A stretch of DNA of 64,000 nt from Paenibacillus validus NBRC 15382 (GCF_004000985.1 NZ_BIMH01000008.1:1-64000); one strand, 5' to 3'. Counted from the first letter of the stretch, positions 7,164 to 17,442 are shown. Made by a program: numbers and translations. Notes: generated from the sequence alone by a model not told the origin.

Positions 7164-9646
7164 ATCTCTGGCAAATTGCATGGCGTAATTTAATGCGCCG
7201 AAAGCTTCGAACGCTGTTGACGGTCATGTCGATTGTCATCGGGGTCGCTTCTACGTTCGGGGTCATCGCCTCCGTCGATTCCGCGAAGAAGGCGTTTCCC
7301 CTCTACCTGAAAGCGGCCTTCGGCAAAGCGGACTATTCGATTTTCGGGACCGAAGCTTATTTCTCGGAAGAAGTGTTTAGAGAAGTTCAGAAACTTGGGG
7401 ACACGGCTTCGGTCGCCGTACTCAAACAAAATACAAAGCTGTATTTAGAAGAAGAGGGAATAACCGCTATTCAAAAAAGAGTCGATCTGAGCGGATACAG
7501 CCATTTGGACACACCGCTTACGAATTTTAAAACGATCAAGGGAAGCTTGGTTACAGGCGGCGCCATCATCACGGATCGAACGGCGAAGGTGTGGAAAGCC
7601 GATGTGGGCGATACGATTTCTCTGGAAACAGACAAGGGAATCAGGAAGATTCAAATATCCGCCATCGTCAAGTATACGGCTGAATTGATGGGACCATCCA
7701 GTTGGACGATGGCCAAGTATCATCCATGGTCGGTAGCCGTCCCGCTCCCCGTCCTGCAGGATTGGTTCGGATTGTCCGGAAAGATCGAGAGCGTACAAAT
7801 TAAGTCCCTTCCCGGACCCGATGTTATAGCTGTGCAGCAGAAGATCGATGAACTGGCAAAGCGTTACGAGAATATCTATATGCAGCCTGTCGTCATCGAT
7901 TTCAATTCCCAATTCAAAGATGCGGATACGTTCTTTCTCGCGTTATATATCGCCGGATGCCTTGGAATTGCATTAAGCGCCTTTGTCATATTCAATTCCC
8001 TGTACGTGAGCATTAATGAGCGAAAGAAAGAGTTTGCCGCGCTGAAGACGATTGGATATACGCCCGAGCAGCTGCGAGCTTTTGTTCTGTTCGAGGTGTT
8101 CCTGCTTTCCTTGATTGGAACAGCGGCAGGTTTGTTCATCGGGTATGGACTCGCATATCTTTTAAAGACCATCATCTTTATGTTGTTCAATGTCCATGAC
8201 GAAGGAAGCATGGAGCTCTCAAAGGGGTTTGTTATATCCATCATTGCGGGCGTGTTGGTGCCGATTGCCGCCTCCCTGTACCCGATCCGCCAAGCCGGTC
8301 GAGTGAGCGTCATCGCGGTGCTAAAGGAAAATCGGTCGGAGAAGGCTTCCCTCAATAAATGGCAAGGCATCATCGGCGTGCTTCTGATTCTGTCGAGCTT
8401 TTTTATCAAGCATTTGCTTCTGATCCTGCCATTGTTGATCGGCGTTGCGCTAGTCTTCCCCTACCTGTTCCGAATGTTCGTTGTCTTGTTAAGGCCGGTC
8501 TATCGTCTCCTGTTCGGGTTTAGCGGCGAAGTGGCGACGCGCAATCTTACCCGGAATCTGGGTCGTACGTCGATGACCTCGGTGATCCTTTGTTTGGGGA
8601 TCGCGATGATTCTCTTGATGAGCTCATTGAACTCCGCCCTCATCCAGACTTACGAAAGAGTCATTTATTCTTCCTACGGCGGAAATCTGGATATTATGTT
8701 TCATCACATCGAACAGACGGATTTGGAGTCGTTAAAGAAGACCGAAGGCGTGGCCGATGCGGTAACCTACCCTTTGCAATCCGTTATCTGGAATCTGCAG
8801 GGCCAAAAACGCAAACTCCCTGTTTACGGCGTCGGGGCGGAGTGGATCGATCGTTTCCCGCTGTTCGCGGTTTCGGGGACATCGCACAGCGGGCTCATCA
8901 ACGATCTGGATAAAGATGAGATCATTATGGATAAGATTTCTTACGGGATATGGGGCGGCCAAATCGGAGAGAGCATCTCGCTGGAGACGCTTCAAGGCCC
9001 GGTATCCTTCAAAGTGGTTGCGGTTGTCGAGACGATGAAGAATAGCGGTTATGGAGCGTTTGTGAGCGAAGACCGCTTCCGGGACCGCTTCGGGCTCAAA
9101 TATGAAAGAAATGCCCTTGTTCTTAAGGACGAGAACATCACGCCGCTGCAATTAAGGGAAAATATTTTCAACCAATTCGGGGTAAGGATCGAGGAAATGT
9201 TCGGACCGGAAGACTGGGTGTCGGTAATTGGCGCAACCTATACCGGTTCATTCAGCGTCATCAACCTCCTTGTGATTCTGTCGATCTTGATCTCGGGAAT
9301 CGGCATCACGAATACGCTGATGATGAACATTATGGAGCGTGTTCGGGAACTGGCCATGATGCGCGCGGTTGGGGTGATGCGCGGCCAATTGATCCGCATG
9401 GTTTTATTGGAGGGTTTCGGCATCGGGCTGGCCGCTACGGTGATCGGCTGCGCATTTGGAATTCTGCTGATATTCATCACTTCAACGTTCCTGGAAATCC
9501 ATTCATTAACCTATCAATTCGGAGTTTCCGGGACCATCCTGCTCATCATCGGCTTGTTCGGGATCTTCATTAGTTTGATATCCAGTTTCACACCGGCATC
9601 CAGAGCCGCAAAAACCAGCTTAAGCGAGGCGCTTCGATATGAGTAA
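7139..9646 (+). CDS. FtsX-family ABC permease with two MacB/FtsX modules
   Basis: An 835-residue permease. An N-terminal membrane helix (about 24-42) is followed by an extracellular MacB periplasmic-core-like region (45-260), a first three-helix FtsX block (265-395), a central pair of helices (410-450), a second extracellular region (480-690) and a second FtsX block (700-830) ending in LSEALRYE. This is the layout of mechanotransmission exporters that act on peptides or lipoproteins outside the membrane. The first possible ATG (7139) overlaps the ATPase by 25 bp; a TTG at 7160 after GGAAGGGGCGG is an equally plausible start. Placement ahead of the lipoprotein and copper ATPase suggests a role in a metal or envelope response. 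Confidence 0.9.
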   Translation: MGRGGISLNLWQIAWRNLMRRKLRTLLTVMSIVIGVASTFGVIASVDSAKKAFPLYLKAAFGKADYSIFGTEAYFSEEVFREVQKLGDTASVAVLKQNTKLYLEEEGITAIQKRVDLSGYSHLDTPLTNFKTIKGSLVTGGAIITDRTAKVWKADVGDTISLETDKGIRKIQISAIVKYTAELMGPSSWTMAKYHPWSVAVPLPVLQDWFGLSGKIESVQIKSLPGPDVIAVQQKIDELAKRYENIYMQPVVIDFNSQFKDADTFFLALYIAGCLGIALSAFVIFNSLYVSINERKKEFAALKTIGYTPEQLRAFVLFEVFLLSLIGTAAGLFIGYGLAYLLKTIIFMLFNVHDEGSMELSKGFVISIIAGVLVPIAASLYPIRQAGRVSVIAVLKENRSEKASLNKWQGIIGVLLILSSFFIKHLLLILPLLIGVALVFPYLFRMFVVLLRPVYRLLFGFSGEVATRNLTRNLGRTSMTSVILCLGIAMILLMSSLNSALIQTYERVIYSSYGGNLDIMFHHIEQTDLESLKKTEGVADAVTYPLQSVIWNLQGQKRKLPVYGVGAEWIDRFPLFAVSGTSHSGLINDLDKDEIIMDKISYGIWGGQIGESISLETLQGPVSFKVVAVVETMKNSGYGAFVSEDRFRDRFGLKYERNALVLKDENITPLQLRENIFNQFGVRIEEMFGPEDWVSVIGATYTGSFSVINLLVILSILISGIGITNTLMMNIMERVRELAMMRAVGVMRGQLIRMVLLEGFGIGLAATVIGCAFGILLIFITSTFLEIHSLTYQFGVSGTILLIIGLFGIFISLISSFTPASRAAKTSLSEALRYE

Positions 9647-10445
9647 ACGCATCCTGCTCCTATTATTAATGTCTGTACTGCTTACGGCTTGCGGGCCGGA
9701 ACCGTCATGGGAGAACGAGAACGTGTCCGTTGCAAGCAATCGAATAATGGCAGACAACGTCAAAGCGGTATGGACCCTTGACGACGGGAAAGCTTCCGAG
9801 GCCGGGAAAGGGACGCTGATTCGGATCGAAATCAAGAAGGACGACGGCGAGCGGATCGACAAATTCGAGCTCAATCACGAGAAGCTGCTGCATCTGATCG
9901 TGATCGGCAAAGATTTAGCTTATTTCAATCACATTCATCCCGAGTACAAAGGCGACGGGGTATTCGAGATCGAGAATGACTTCCCCGCGGGCGGGGAATA
10001 TCGTCTGATTGCCGATTTTAAACCTGCCGGCGGCGATTCGATGACGAAAATGGAATGGGTTCGGATCGAAGGGAAGCGTGCCGAACCGGTACCGGTCGTG
10101 CCGGATGCGAGTTTGGAGAAAATCGTCGACGGGAAACGGGTAACCTTATCCATTGACCAACTGGAACCTAAAAAAGAGTCGAAGCTTACCTTTACTCTCG
10201 CGGATGAACAAACGAATCAGCCGATTACCGACCTTGAGCCCTATTTAGGGGCGATCGGGCATGTCGTGATCTTGTCGGAGGACGGCGAGCGGTATGTACA
10301 TGTCCATGCCGATGAAGGGCAGGCAACGGGACCGGATGCTTACTTCGAGACGACGTTTCCGCGGAGCGGGGTCTATAAGGTATGGGGGCAATTTCAAAGG
10401 GACAATCAAGTGTTTACGGTATCCTTTGTCGTGAAAGTGCCGTAA
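9639..10445 (+). CDS. YtkA-like His-rich lipoprotein
   Basis: A 268-residue lipoprotein with a short signal peptide and lipobox LTAC (Cys near residue 18). The mature part holds two beta-sandwich-like repeats. The first carries [20 protein letters not shown] with [10 protein letters not shown], the second [18 protein letters not shown]; the clustered His residues suggest extracytoplasmic metal binding, as proposed for YtkA/FixH-like copper proteins. The start overlaps the permease stop by 8 bp, so it belongs to the same operon. Nearly the whole mature protein recurs at the C-terminus of the downstream P-type ATPase. Metal identity is inferred from the neighbour, not seen directly. Confidence 0.8.
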   Translation: MSKRILLLLLMSVLLTACGPEPSWENENVSVASNRIMADNVKAVWTLDDGKASEAGKGTLIRIEIKKDDGERIDKFELNHEKLLHLIVIGKDLAYFNHIHPEYKGDGVFEIENDFPAGGEYRLIADFKPAGGDSMTKMEWVRIEGKRAEPVPVVPDASLEKIVDGKRVTLSIDQLEPKKESKLTFTLADEQTNQPITDLEPYLGAIGHVVILSEDGERYVHVHADEGQATGPDAYFETTFPRSGVYKVWGQFQRDNQVFTVSFVVKVP

Positions 10446-10517
10446 GAGGCCGCTGTCCGGCAGCCGCGAGAGCATCGTTCGGACTGCCGTTACATCGTAA
10501 AGAGCGGAGGATGAAAT

Positions 10518-13500
10518 ATGAGTGAGAGCCGAACGCTTGCGATATCAGGAATGACATGCGCCGCGTGTGCTGCCCGCATAGAAAAAGGGCTTAATAAAAT
10601 GCAAGGCGTCAAAGCGACAGTTAATCTTGCCATGGAAACGGCGCATGTAGAATACGCTCCGTCGACGGTTACTGCCGCCGAGATCATCAAGAAAATTGAA
10701 CAATTGGGGTACCGGGCGGAGCTCCGATCCGAATTGAAGAGCGACAAGGATCGCCGGCGGCAAGAAATTCGACGTCAACAATGGATACTCCTTTTTTCTG
10801 TACTGTTGACTCTTCCCTTATTGTGGGCGATGGTGGGGCATTTCTCTTTCACGTCCTGGATTTGGGTTCCGGATCGTTTCATGGATCCATGGTTTCAATT
10901 CGCTCTGGCTACCCCGATTCAGTTCTTAATTGGAGGAAGGTTCTATATCGGGGCATTCAAGGCGCTGCGTAACGGCGGCGCTAACATGGATGTGCTCGTA
11001 GCGTTAGGAACATCGACGGCGTATTTTTACAGCTTGTACGTCACAATCGGCGACAAACCGTCAGAGCTATACTACGAAACGAGCGCCGTACTGATTACGT
11101 TGATCCTGCTCGGCAAGCTGTTTGAGCATCTGGCCAAAGGCCGTTCATCGGAAGCCATACAATCATTGATGGGGCTGCAAGCGAAGACGGCCCTCGTCAT
11201 TCGCGGCGGCGAAGAAATTCGCATGCCGGTAGAGAGCGTAGTCGTAGGGGATATGTTCCTCGTAAAACCCGGCGAGAAAGTGCCGGTGGACGGCATCGTC
11301 GTAGAAGGGGAAGCCGCCGTCGACGAATCCATGCTGACCGGTGAAAGTTTGCCGGTCGGCAAGCGAACCGGCGACCCTGTGTTCGGGGCGACACTGAACA
11401 AGGACGGCGTACTAAGGGTGCGGGCCACCAAAGTCGGGAAAGAGACGGCGCTTGCCCAAATCATTAAAGTCGTGGAAGAAGCGCAAGGCTCCAAGGCGCC
11501 GATTCAGCGAGTTGCGGATGTGATTTCAGGGATCTTTGTACCGATCGTCGTTTGTATCGCCGCGGTAACCTTCCTCGCATGGTATTTCCTGGAGCCTGGG
11601 GATATCGCCGGAGCGCTGGAGAATGCGATCGCCGTTCTCGTCATTGCATGCCCTTGCGCATTAGGGCTTGCGACACCGACATCGATTATGGCAGGCTCCG
11701 GGCGTGCAGCCGAGCTCGGCATATTGTTTAAAGGCGGGGAGCACCTGGAGAATACCTACTCGGTCTCGACTATTGTATTAGACAAAACCGGGACGGTAAC
11801 CAAAGGAAAACCGGAACTGACGGATATTCGGGTGGAGGGGGCCTTCCATGAAACGCAGCTGCTCTCTTGGGTTGGCGCAGCCGAAAAAAATTCTGAACAC
11901 CCTCTTGCGGAGGCCATCGTAGCAGGCATTCGTAAGAAAGGCATTTCCATCCCGCGGGCCGAATCGTTCCAGGCGATCCCGGGCTACGGGATCAAGGCGA
12001 TCGTCGAGGGTAAGGGAATGCTGATCGGGACCCGGAAGTTGATGGAGCGGCACGGCGTGAATGTAGAGCATGCCTATGAGGAAATGAACGGATTGGAATC
12101 CGAAGGAAAAACCGCCATGCTTATTGCCGTTGACGGAAAATATGCCGGACTCGTGGCCGTAGCGGATACGGTCAAGGAAACCTCCAGATCAGCAGTGGCT
12201 CGCATGAAGCAGCTTGGCCTCGAAGTCGTGATGATCACCGGTGATAATGAACGTACGGCCAAGGCGATTGCAAGCCAGGTCGGAATCGATCAAGTTCTGG
12301 CTGGAGTGCTTCCGGAAGGCAAAGCCAGCGAAGTGAAGAAGCTGCAAGCGGCCGGCAAGAAAGTAGCCATGGTCGGAGACGGGATCAACGATGCTCCCGC
12401 GCTGGCGACGGCGGATATCGGTATGGCCATCGGAACGGGAACGGACGTAGCGATGGAGTCGGCAGACGTGACGTTGATGCGCGGAGATCTGAACAGCATT
12501 CCGGACGCGATCTCCATGAGCAGGAACACGATGGTCAATATTAGGCAAAATTTATTCTGGGCGCTTGCGTACAATGTGATCGGCATACCGATTGCGGCAT
12601 TTGGTTATCTCGAACCATGGCTGGCCGGAACGGCTATGGCGCTGAGTTCGGTGTCCGTCGTACTGAATGCCCTTCGATTGCAGGATGCGGAAAAAACGGT
12701 GAAGGACGGAGACAGAGGTATGAACGGTAGGATGCAATTCGTATTGGTTATCTTGCTTGTCGGCATGTCGTTCTTTGCAGGTTATGGATTCGGGAAGCAA
12801 GAGAACGCTCCGAAGGCCGATCAAGCGGCAACGGAGGAAAAGAAGCAGGATTCGCATGGCCATGGTAACGATAAGGACGGTAAGGCTTCAATGGCAACAG
12901 ATGCGGTGTGGTCTACTGAGAATGCCCGGGCCGGGGAAAGAACAACGGTGCGGATTCACATACAGGACGAAAAGAAGGAACCGGTTCAAAATTTTGAGAT
13001 CAACCATGAGAAGCTGCTGCATTTGATCGTCGTCAGCAAAGATTTGTCATACTTCGATCATATTCATCCCGAGTATAAGGGCAGCGGCGAGTTCGAGATC
13101 GCGACCACTTTCCCTGCCGGCGGCGATTACAAGCTTATAGCCGACTATGTTCCCGCCGGCGGGGGGAAGACGACCCGAACGGAATGGATCAAGGTAGAGG
13201 GGGCTTCCGCCAATAACGTACCGCTTAAGCCCGATCGCGAGCATTCGAAGGTTGTGGATGGTGTGCAGGTAACGCTTGAGAACGATCACCCGCAAACCGG
13301 CGGGGAGGTTGAATTGGCTTTCAAGCTTGCCGATGCGAATACACAGGAGCCTATAACCGATTTGGAACCCTATTTGGGCGCTGTCGGCCATGTGGTCATA
13401 CTGAGCGAGGACACGGAGGAATACCTGCACGTTCACCCGGTCGATGAGAAAGCGAAGGGTCCGGAGGCACGGTTTGTCACCAGCTTCCCAGGTGCCGGGA

Positions 13501-13574
13501 TTTATAAAATATGGGCCCAATTCCAGCGGAACGGCCAATTGATTACAGTACCTTTTGTCGTCAGGGTGGAATGA
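10518..13574 (+). CDS. copA: copper-type P1B ATPase fused to a YtkA-like domain
   Basis: A 1018-residue protein. Residues 1-735 form a P1B ATPase: one N-terminal HMA domain with [10 protein letters not shown], the actuator motif MLTGES, the metal-selective CPC in [13 protein letters not shown], the phosphorylation site DKTGT, the EHPLAEAI nucleotide-binding motif and [13 protein letters not shown] plus these helices fits Cu(I) export. Residues about 735-760 are an extra membrane segment beginning [19 protein letters not shown], then a [12 protein letters not shown] linker, then a copy of the upstream lipoprotein (about 795-1018). The extra part starts like an independent exported protein, so the gene probably arose by loss of a stop between two genes. 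GCGGAGGA precedes the ATG. A csoR remnant follows at once. Confidence 0.9.
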   Translation: MSESRTLAISGMTCAACAARIEKGLNKMQGVKATVNLAMETAHVEYAPSTVTAAEIIKKIEQLGYRAELRSELKSDKDRRRQEIRRQQWILLFSVLLTLPLLWAMVGHFSFTSWIWVPDRFMDPWFQFALATPIQFLIGGRFYIGAFKALRNGGANMDVLVALGTSTAYFYSLYVTIGDKPSELYYETSAVLITLILLGKLFEHLAKGRSSEAIQSLMGLQAKTALVIRGGEEIRMPVESVVVGDMFLVKPGEKVPVDGIVVEGEAAVDESMLTGESLPVGKRTGDPVFGATLNKDGVLRVRATKVGKETALAQIIKVVEEAQGSKAPIQRVADVISGIFVPIVVCIAAVTFLAWYFLEPGDIAGALENAIAVLVIACPCALGLATPTSIMAGSGRAAELGILFKGGEHLENTYSVSTIVLDKTGTVTKGKPELTDIRVEGAFHETQLLSWVGAAEKNSEHPLAEAIVAGIRKKGISIPRAESFQAIPGYGIKAIVEGKGMLIGTRKLMERHGVNVEHAYEEMNGLESEGKTAMLIAVDGKYAGLVAVADTVKETSRSAVARMKQLGLEVVMITGDNERTAKAIASQVGIDQVLAGVLPEGKASEVKKLQAAGKKVAMVGDGINDAPALATADIGMAIGTGTDVAMESADVTLMRGDLNSIPDAISMSRNTMVNIRQNLFWALAYNVIGIPIAAFGYLEPWLAGTAMALSSVSVVLNALRLQDAEKTVKDGDRGMNGRMQFVLVILLVGMSFFAGYGFGKQENAPKADQAATEEKKQDSHGHGNDKDGKASMATDAVWSTENARAGERTTVRIHIQDEKKEPVQNFEINHEKLLHLIVVSKDLSYFDHIHPEYKGSGEFEIATTFPAGGDYKLIADYVPAGGGKTTRTEWIKVEGASANNVPLKPDREHSKVVDGVQVTLENDHPQTGGEVELAFKLADANTQEPITDLEPYLGAVGHVVILSEDTEEYLHVHPVDEKAKGPEARFVTSFPGAGIYKIWAQFQRNGQLITVPFVVRVE

Positions 13575-13706
13575 ATGGACGAAACGTCAAAGACGCTCGT
13601 CTCCCGATTGAACCGGATCGAGGGGCAGGTCCGCGGCATCTAGGGAATGATTGAAAGGGATATCATTTGCGATGAAATCTTGAATCTTAAAAGGAACATG
13701 AAGGAG
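13575..13706 (+). pseudogene. csoR: csoR-type metal repressor, interrupted by a stop and truncated
   Basis: Directly after the copA stop an ATG opens a frame reading MDETSKTLVSRLNRIEGQVR-GI, the start of a CsoR/RcnR-family repressor. A TAG at 13641-13643 interrupts it where family members have Lys or Arg. The same frame then continues as GMIERDIICDEILNLKRNM, matching the second helix with its conserved Cys, but the His-Cys pair and third helix are gone. The remnant runs without a stop into the downstream DJ-1 frame. The copper-sensing repressor of this locus therefore appears dead unless another copy exists elsewhere. Confidence 0.8.
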
Positions 13707-13715
13707 ATGGTCCGG

Positions 13716-15101
13716 ATGTTGAAGTTTTTATTACGAGTCGGAGTTTATCTAAGTATGATCGCTGTGTTTGTGGGCGGGGTCGCCGCGTTCGGATATTTGG
13801 GTTCTCAGAAAGCGTTCTGGGGCTCGGTTCGCAAGGAACCCGTTCCTTCTCTGCAAGGAATGCAGAAACCCGAACATGATCCCAATAAACCTACGGTTGC
13901 CGTTTTGCTGGGGAATGAAAATACGGAGGGCTTGGATTTCACGATTCCGTACCAAATGTTCTCGATGACCGGCGCATACAATGTGTATGCCGTTGCTGCG
14001 GACAATCAGGTGAAGACACTGACAGGCGGATTGGATGTGGTGCCGCACTACTCTTTTCAAGAGCTGGATGAACTGCTGGGAAGAAGCGCCGACATTATCG
14101 CGATCCCTTTCATGACGATGGGGGACCCGAAGAAATATGAACCTGTCCGTGAATGGATACTAAAGCACAAGGAAACTACGCTGTTAAGCATATGCGCCGG
14201 ATCGGACAATCTGGCCGCTACCGGATTATTGAATGGGAAGATTGCAGCATCGCATTGGCAAACGAAGTGGATCCTTACCAAGAAATATCCTGAAGTAAAC
14301 TGGCAATGGGATCAGCGTTATGTGACGAATGGCGATAAGATGATATCCTCGGCAGGCATATCGTCAGGGATCGATGCCGTTCTCTATGTCATTTCACAAA
14401 AGCTGGGCGAACCGATGGCGGCAAAAGTAGCGAAGGAAATGAATTATCCTTCTTACCACTTCCTTCAAAACCCGAAAATAGAGCCATTTTATCTCGATTA
14501 CCGCTATGCAACCTATGTATTGAATAATGCTTTCCAGTGGAACAAGACAAAGGCAGGCGTGCTGCTGTATGACGGTGTGGGGGAAATGGCGGTGGCTTCC
14601 GTATTTGATATTTATTCCGACTCCGGAACGACTAGAGTTCTGTCCGTGTCAAGAACGGATCAGCCGCTTGTGACGAAACACGGTTTGAACGTGATCGCCA
14701 GACATACGATGTCCAATCTCCCGAAATTGGATAAAATGATCGTTCCGGGCACCGAGGCAAAATTACGGGCAACGGAGGAAATCAAAAGCTGGAACGAAAG
14801 GGGCAATGCCATGGAACTCCAGTTCGTTCATGCCGATTCCCCGAATCGATTTTTGTTCGAGGTTCAGCTTGAAGATTTAGCGAAGCAAGAGGACCTTCTA
14901 ACCGCTAAACATGCGGTGAAACGACTTGAGTTTCGGGCTGACGATTTCCGTCTTGAAGGCAACCCGTTCCCTATTGAAACTTATGGAGCGCTGCTTCTAA
15001 CCTTAGCCGTAGCTGTTCTGGCCGCGGTTTATATGGACAGACGATTCATTCTGAAGCGAAAGCTACCGTGCTGTGCTCATCGCAGCAAGACGCTAAGTTA
15101 A
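13716..15101 (+). CDS. membrane-anchored double DJ-1/PfpI-domain protein
   Basis: A 461-residue protein with an N-terminal membrane anchor (about 4-30) and a C-terminal membrane helix (about 425-445), so two globular domains probably face outside. The first domain (65-245) is a DJ-1/PfpI fold with VAVLLGNENTEGLDFTIPYQ and the nucleophile elbow LLSICAGSDNLAATG. The second (270-400) starts GVLLYDGVGEMAVASVFDIYS but has no obvious catalytic Cys. AAGGAG 9 bp upstream supports the ATG at 13716; an earlier in-frame ATG at 13647 belongs to the csoR remnant. Function is unknown; it probably travels in the copper/exporter transcript. Confidence 0.75.
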   Translation: MLKFLLRVGVYLSMIAVFVGGVAAFGYLGSQKAFWGSVRKEPVPSLQGMQKPEHDPNKPTVAVLLGNENTEGLDFTIPYQMFSMTGAYNVYAVAADNQVKTLTGGLDVVPHYSFQELDELLGRSADIIAIPFMTMGDPKKYEPVREWILKHKETTLLSICAGSDNLAATGLLNGKIAASHWQTKWILTKKYPEVNWQWDQRYVTNGDKMISSAGISSGIDAVLYVISQKLGEPMAAKVAKEMNYPSYHFLQNPKIEPFYLDYRYATYVLNNAFQWNKTKAGVLLYDGVGEMAVASVFDIYSDSGTTRVLSVSRTDQPLVTKHGLNVIARHTMSNLPKLDKMIVPGTEAKLRATEEIKSWNERGNAMELQFVHADSPNRFLFEVQLEDLAKQEDLLTAKHAVKRLEFRADDFRLEGNPFPIETYGALLLTLAVAVLAAVYMDRRFILKRKLPCCAHRSKTLS

Positions 15102-15173
15102 AAAGTCTCCATGCCGCATGGCTGAATCGCTGCAAGCGAGCCTTAGGCGACGGACTTGATAGGTATCTGTTTT

Positions 15174-15223
15174 CCCCTCCGGGCACACGGCTTTCCAAAG
15201 CTGCTGCCGGAGGGGATTTTTTT
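15174..15223 (+). terminator. terminator of the exporter/copA operon
   Basis: Stem CCCCTCCGG / CCGGAGGGG around a 24-base loop, followed by ATTTTTTT. It ends the long operon that starts at 6471. Confidence 0.85.
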
Positions 15224-15243
15224 GCAGAGCCGGTTCCTCAACA

Positions 15244-15320
15244 TTTGCGTGCAGACCGCAATCTTTTGCGCTGCCTTGGTCATTGTTTGCGCGTTGCACG
15301 GTCTCCTTTCACGATAAGAT
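15244..15320 (+). promoter_or_regulatory. third promoter with TTTGCG boxes 21 bp apart
   Basis: TTTGCG at 15244, 15265 and 15286, each 21 bp apart, and the first again forms TTGCG-N7-CGCAA. A weak -10 (TAAGAT, 15315-15320) follows. Sequence CATTGTTTGCGCGTTG here closely matches CATCGTTTGCGCGTTG in the 6339-6412 promoter. Confidence 0.65.
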
Positions 15321-15388
15321 GTTTATAGGAACAGCATCGTGTTAACGAAAAAATACGCAACAGAACTACTTGAATAAGGAGCGGGACC

Positions 15389-15613
15389 ATGAAGCGAGAT
15401 CAAATATTGGATTGGATGGGGATTGTCAGCCAGATCGGGTTACTCTTATGTTTTTGTGCGGCCGTTTGCCTGGAGCTTACAGGAAACGAAGAACTTAAGC
15501 GCATAGTGGGTATATCCACAGCCGTTTTCCTGACGATGCTGGTATTCACCTTCGCTGTTTACCTGTTGGAGATTTATAGGAACCGAAGAGTTGGGAATAA
15601 ATTTATTCCGTAG
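15389..15613 (+). CDS. small two-helix membrane protein
   Basis: A 74-residue protein with two membrane helices (about 12-30 and 40-60) separated by a short ELTGNEELKR loop and ending in a basic tail. AAGGAGCGGG precedes the ATG. It is the first gene after the third TTTGCG promoter and lies 14 bp before an ABC exporter, so it may be an accessory or regulatory subunit of it. I do not recognise the family. Confidence 0.65.
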   Translation: MKRDQILDWMGIVSQIGLLLCFCAAVCLELTGNEELKRIVGISTAVFLTMLVFTFAVYLLEIYRNRRVGNKFIP

Positions 15614-15627
15614 AGGGGGTTATTCAT

Positions 15628-17442
15628 TTGAGCAGCTTCAACCACTTTTTACCCTATGTCAGCAAACAAAAGAAGCTTTATATATTAGGATTTGTCGGCA
15701 GTTTATTCCGGTTTCTGATCCCGCTCTGCGTACCTTTGGTTATTAAATATTTATTTGATGAATTACTTCAGAACGAAGCGTTGTCCTATGCAGCAAAGAT
15801 ACAACAATTGCTTCTCATTGCCGCTATTATGCTTGTTGTATTCTTCCTAATTCGCGGGCCGATGGAATACGTCAGGCAGTTTTTCATGCATAAAGCCAAT
15901 AACAATATCATCAAGGCGCTGCGTACCGATGCTTTTCATAAAATTCATTCCCTGGATACGAAGTATTTTACTGAGAATAAAAGCGGGGAAGTCGGGTCGC
16001 GTCTCTTCGACGATATCGAAAAAATAAGAGGGTTCATGACCGCTGTCTTCTCCAACATCTGGATCGAAACGGTTGTGCTGGGTTTCGTCGTCAGCGTGAT
16101 GCTTACCTTGAACGTGAAGTTAACCTTGCTTGCCGTTCTGCTGGTCGGGATTCAATTTGCGCTCGCTCACCTCCTTTCCAGGCGGTTAAAAACCACTACG
16201 CGCCAGATGATGAGCTATCGCTCAATTCTCAGTGGATTTATATTTGAAAAAATCCAGGGAGCCTTTTGGTCCAAGCTGTTCTCAGCCGAAAGAAAGGATA
16301 AAGAAGAACTCGATCAACACTTGATTCATTATGAACGTCTTACGGATCATCAAGCCAGAATGAATGCGATATCCTTAGCTTCGGTTAACGTTCTAAGCGA
16401 TGTGACTCCGTTTATTGTTGTGCTGGTCGGCAGCTTATACGTCATAGACGGCGGTTTGACCCTTGGAACATTAATTGCCTTCTTTGCCTATGTAGATCGA
16501 ATGAGAAGCCCCGTCACGGCCTTGGTTCAAGCTTTTCCTGCGATCACGGAAGGAAGCGTTGCTCTGCAAAGAATGTTCGAATTTTTACACACTCCCGTCA
16601 CCATCAAAGAAAAAGATCGTCCTTATGAATTAAAAGAGTTTACGGACTCCATTACATTCCATCATGTTTCTTTCTCCTACAATAATGAGGATAAGGTGAT
16701 CAAGGACTTGTCTTTCACGCTTCAAAAAGGGAAGACCTACGCATTTGTCGGCGAGAGCGGAGGCGGCAAAAGTACGATTTTACAGCTTTTGACCCGGATG
16801 TATGATGCAGACGGCGGAGAAATTCTTATCGACGGCGTTAACATCAAGGACTATTCGATCTCCAGTCTAAGGAATCAGATGGGGATCGTTACACAGGATA
16901 ACTTTTTATATAGCTCTTCGGTGAAAGACAATATTCGAATGGCGAGGCTCGACGCTGCGGATGAAGAGGTGATTGCCGCAGCGAAGAAAGCCTTCGCTCA
17001 CGATTTTATTTGTGCCTTACCCAACGGGTATGATACCGAAATCGGCGAAAGAGGCATTAAACTTTCCGGTGGTCAGAAGCAGCGGCTTGCACTCGCTCGC
17101 GTCTTTTTAAAGGATCCGGCCCTGATTCTATTAGACGAAGCAACCAGCGCACTCGATAATGAAAGTGAAAAGCTCGTCCAGAAATCGATTTATCAAATAG
17201 GTCGTGAAAAAACGATCATTATGATCGCACACAGGCTCTCAACGGTGCTTGAAGCCGATACGATTTTTGTTGTTAAAAACGGGAGCATTGTCGAAAGCGG
17301 CAATCACAAGTATTTGATGGAGCTGAACGGTTATTACAAAGAATTGTATAACGGGCAAAACGCTGTTGGAGTTTTGTCTTCCCCATCGATGTCCGGCTTT
17401 AGGCGAACAGAAGTACGAAGCGGAGCTGTAAGGCATGCCTAG
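15628..17442 (+). CDS. ABC exporter (fused membrane and ATPase domains)
   Basis: A 604-residue type IV exporter: six membrane helices in residues 1-310 and an ATPase domain from about 335. Visible motifs are Walker A GESGGGKST, Q-loop MGIVTQDNFLYSSS, signature LSGGQKQR, Walker B ALILLDEATSALD and the switch His in IMIAHRLS. Such homodimeric or heterodimeric exporters move lipids, peptides or drugs; nothing here fixes the substrate. Start is TTG with AGAGGGGG upstream. Expression is presumably under the TTTGCG promoter shared with the other exporter. The C-terminal tail (SPSMSGFRRTEVRSGAVRHA) is longer than usual. Confidence 0.9.
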   Translation: MSSFNHFLPYVSKQKKLYILGFVGSLFRFLIPLCVPLVIKYLFDELLQNEALSYAAKIQQLLLIAAIMLVVFFLIRGPMEYVRQFFMHKANNNIIKALRTDAFHKIHSLDTKYFTENKSGEVGSRLFDDIEKIRGFMTAVFSNIWIETVVLGFVVSVMLTLNVKLTLLAVLLVGIQFALAHLLSRRLKTTTRQMMSYRSILSGFIFEKIQGAFWSKLFSAERKDKEELDQHLIHYERLTDHQARMNAISLASVNVLSDVTPFIVVLVGSLYVIDGGLTLGTLIAFFAYVDRMRSPVTALVQAFPAITEGSVALQRMFEFLHTPVTIKEKDRPYELKEFTDSITFHHVSFSYNNEDKVIKDLSFTLQKGKTYAFVGESGGGKSTILQLLTRMYDADGGEILIDGVNIKDYSISSLRNQMGIVTQDNFLYSSSVKDNIRMARLDAADEEVIAAAKKAFAHDFICALPNGYDTEIGERGIKLSGGQKQRLALARVFLKDPALILLDEATSALDNESEKLVQKSIYQIGREKTIIMIAHRLSTVLEADTIFVVKNGSIVESGNHKYLMELNGYYKELYNGQNAVGVLSSPSMSGFRRTEVRSGAVRHA

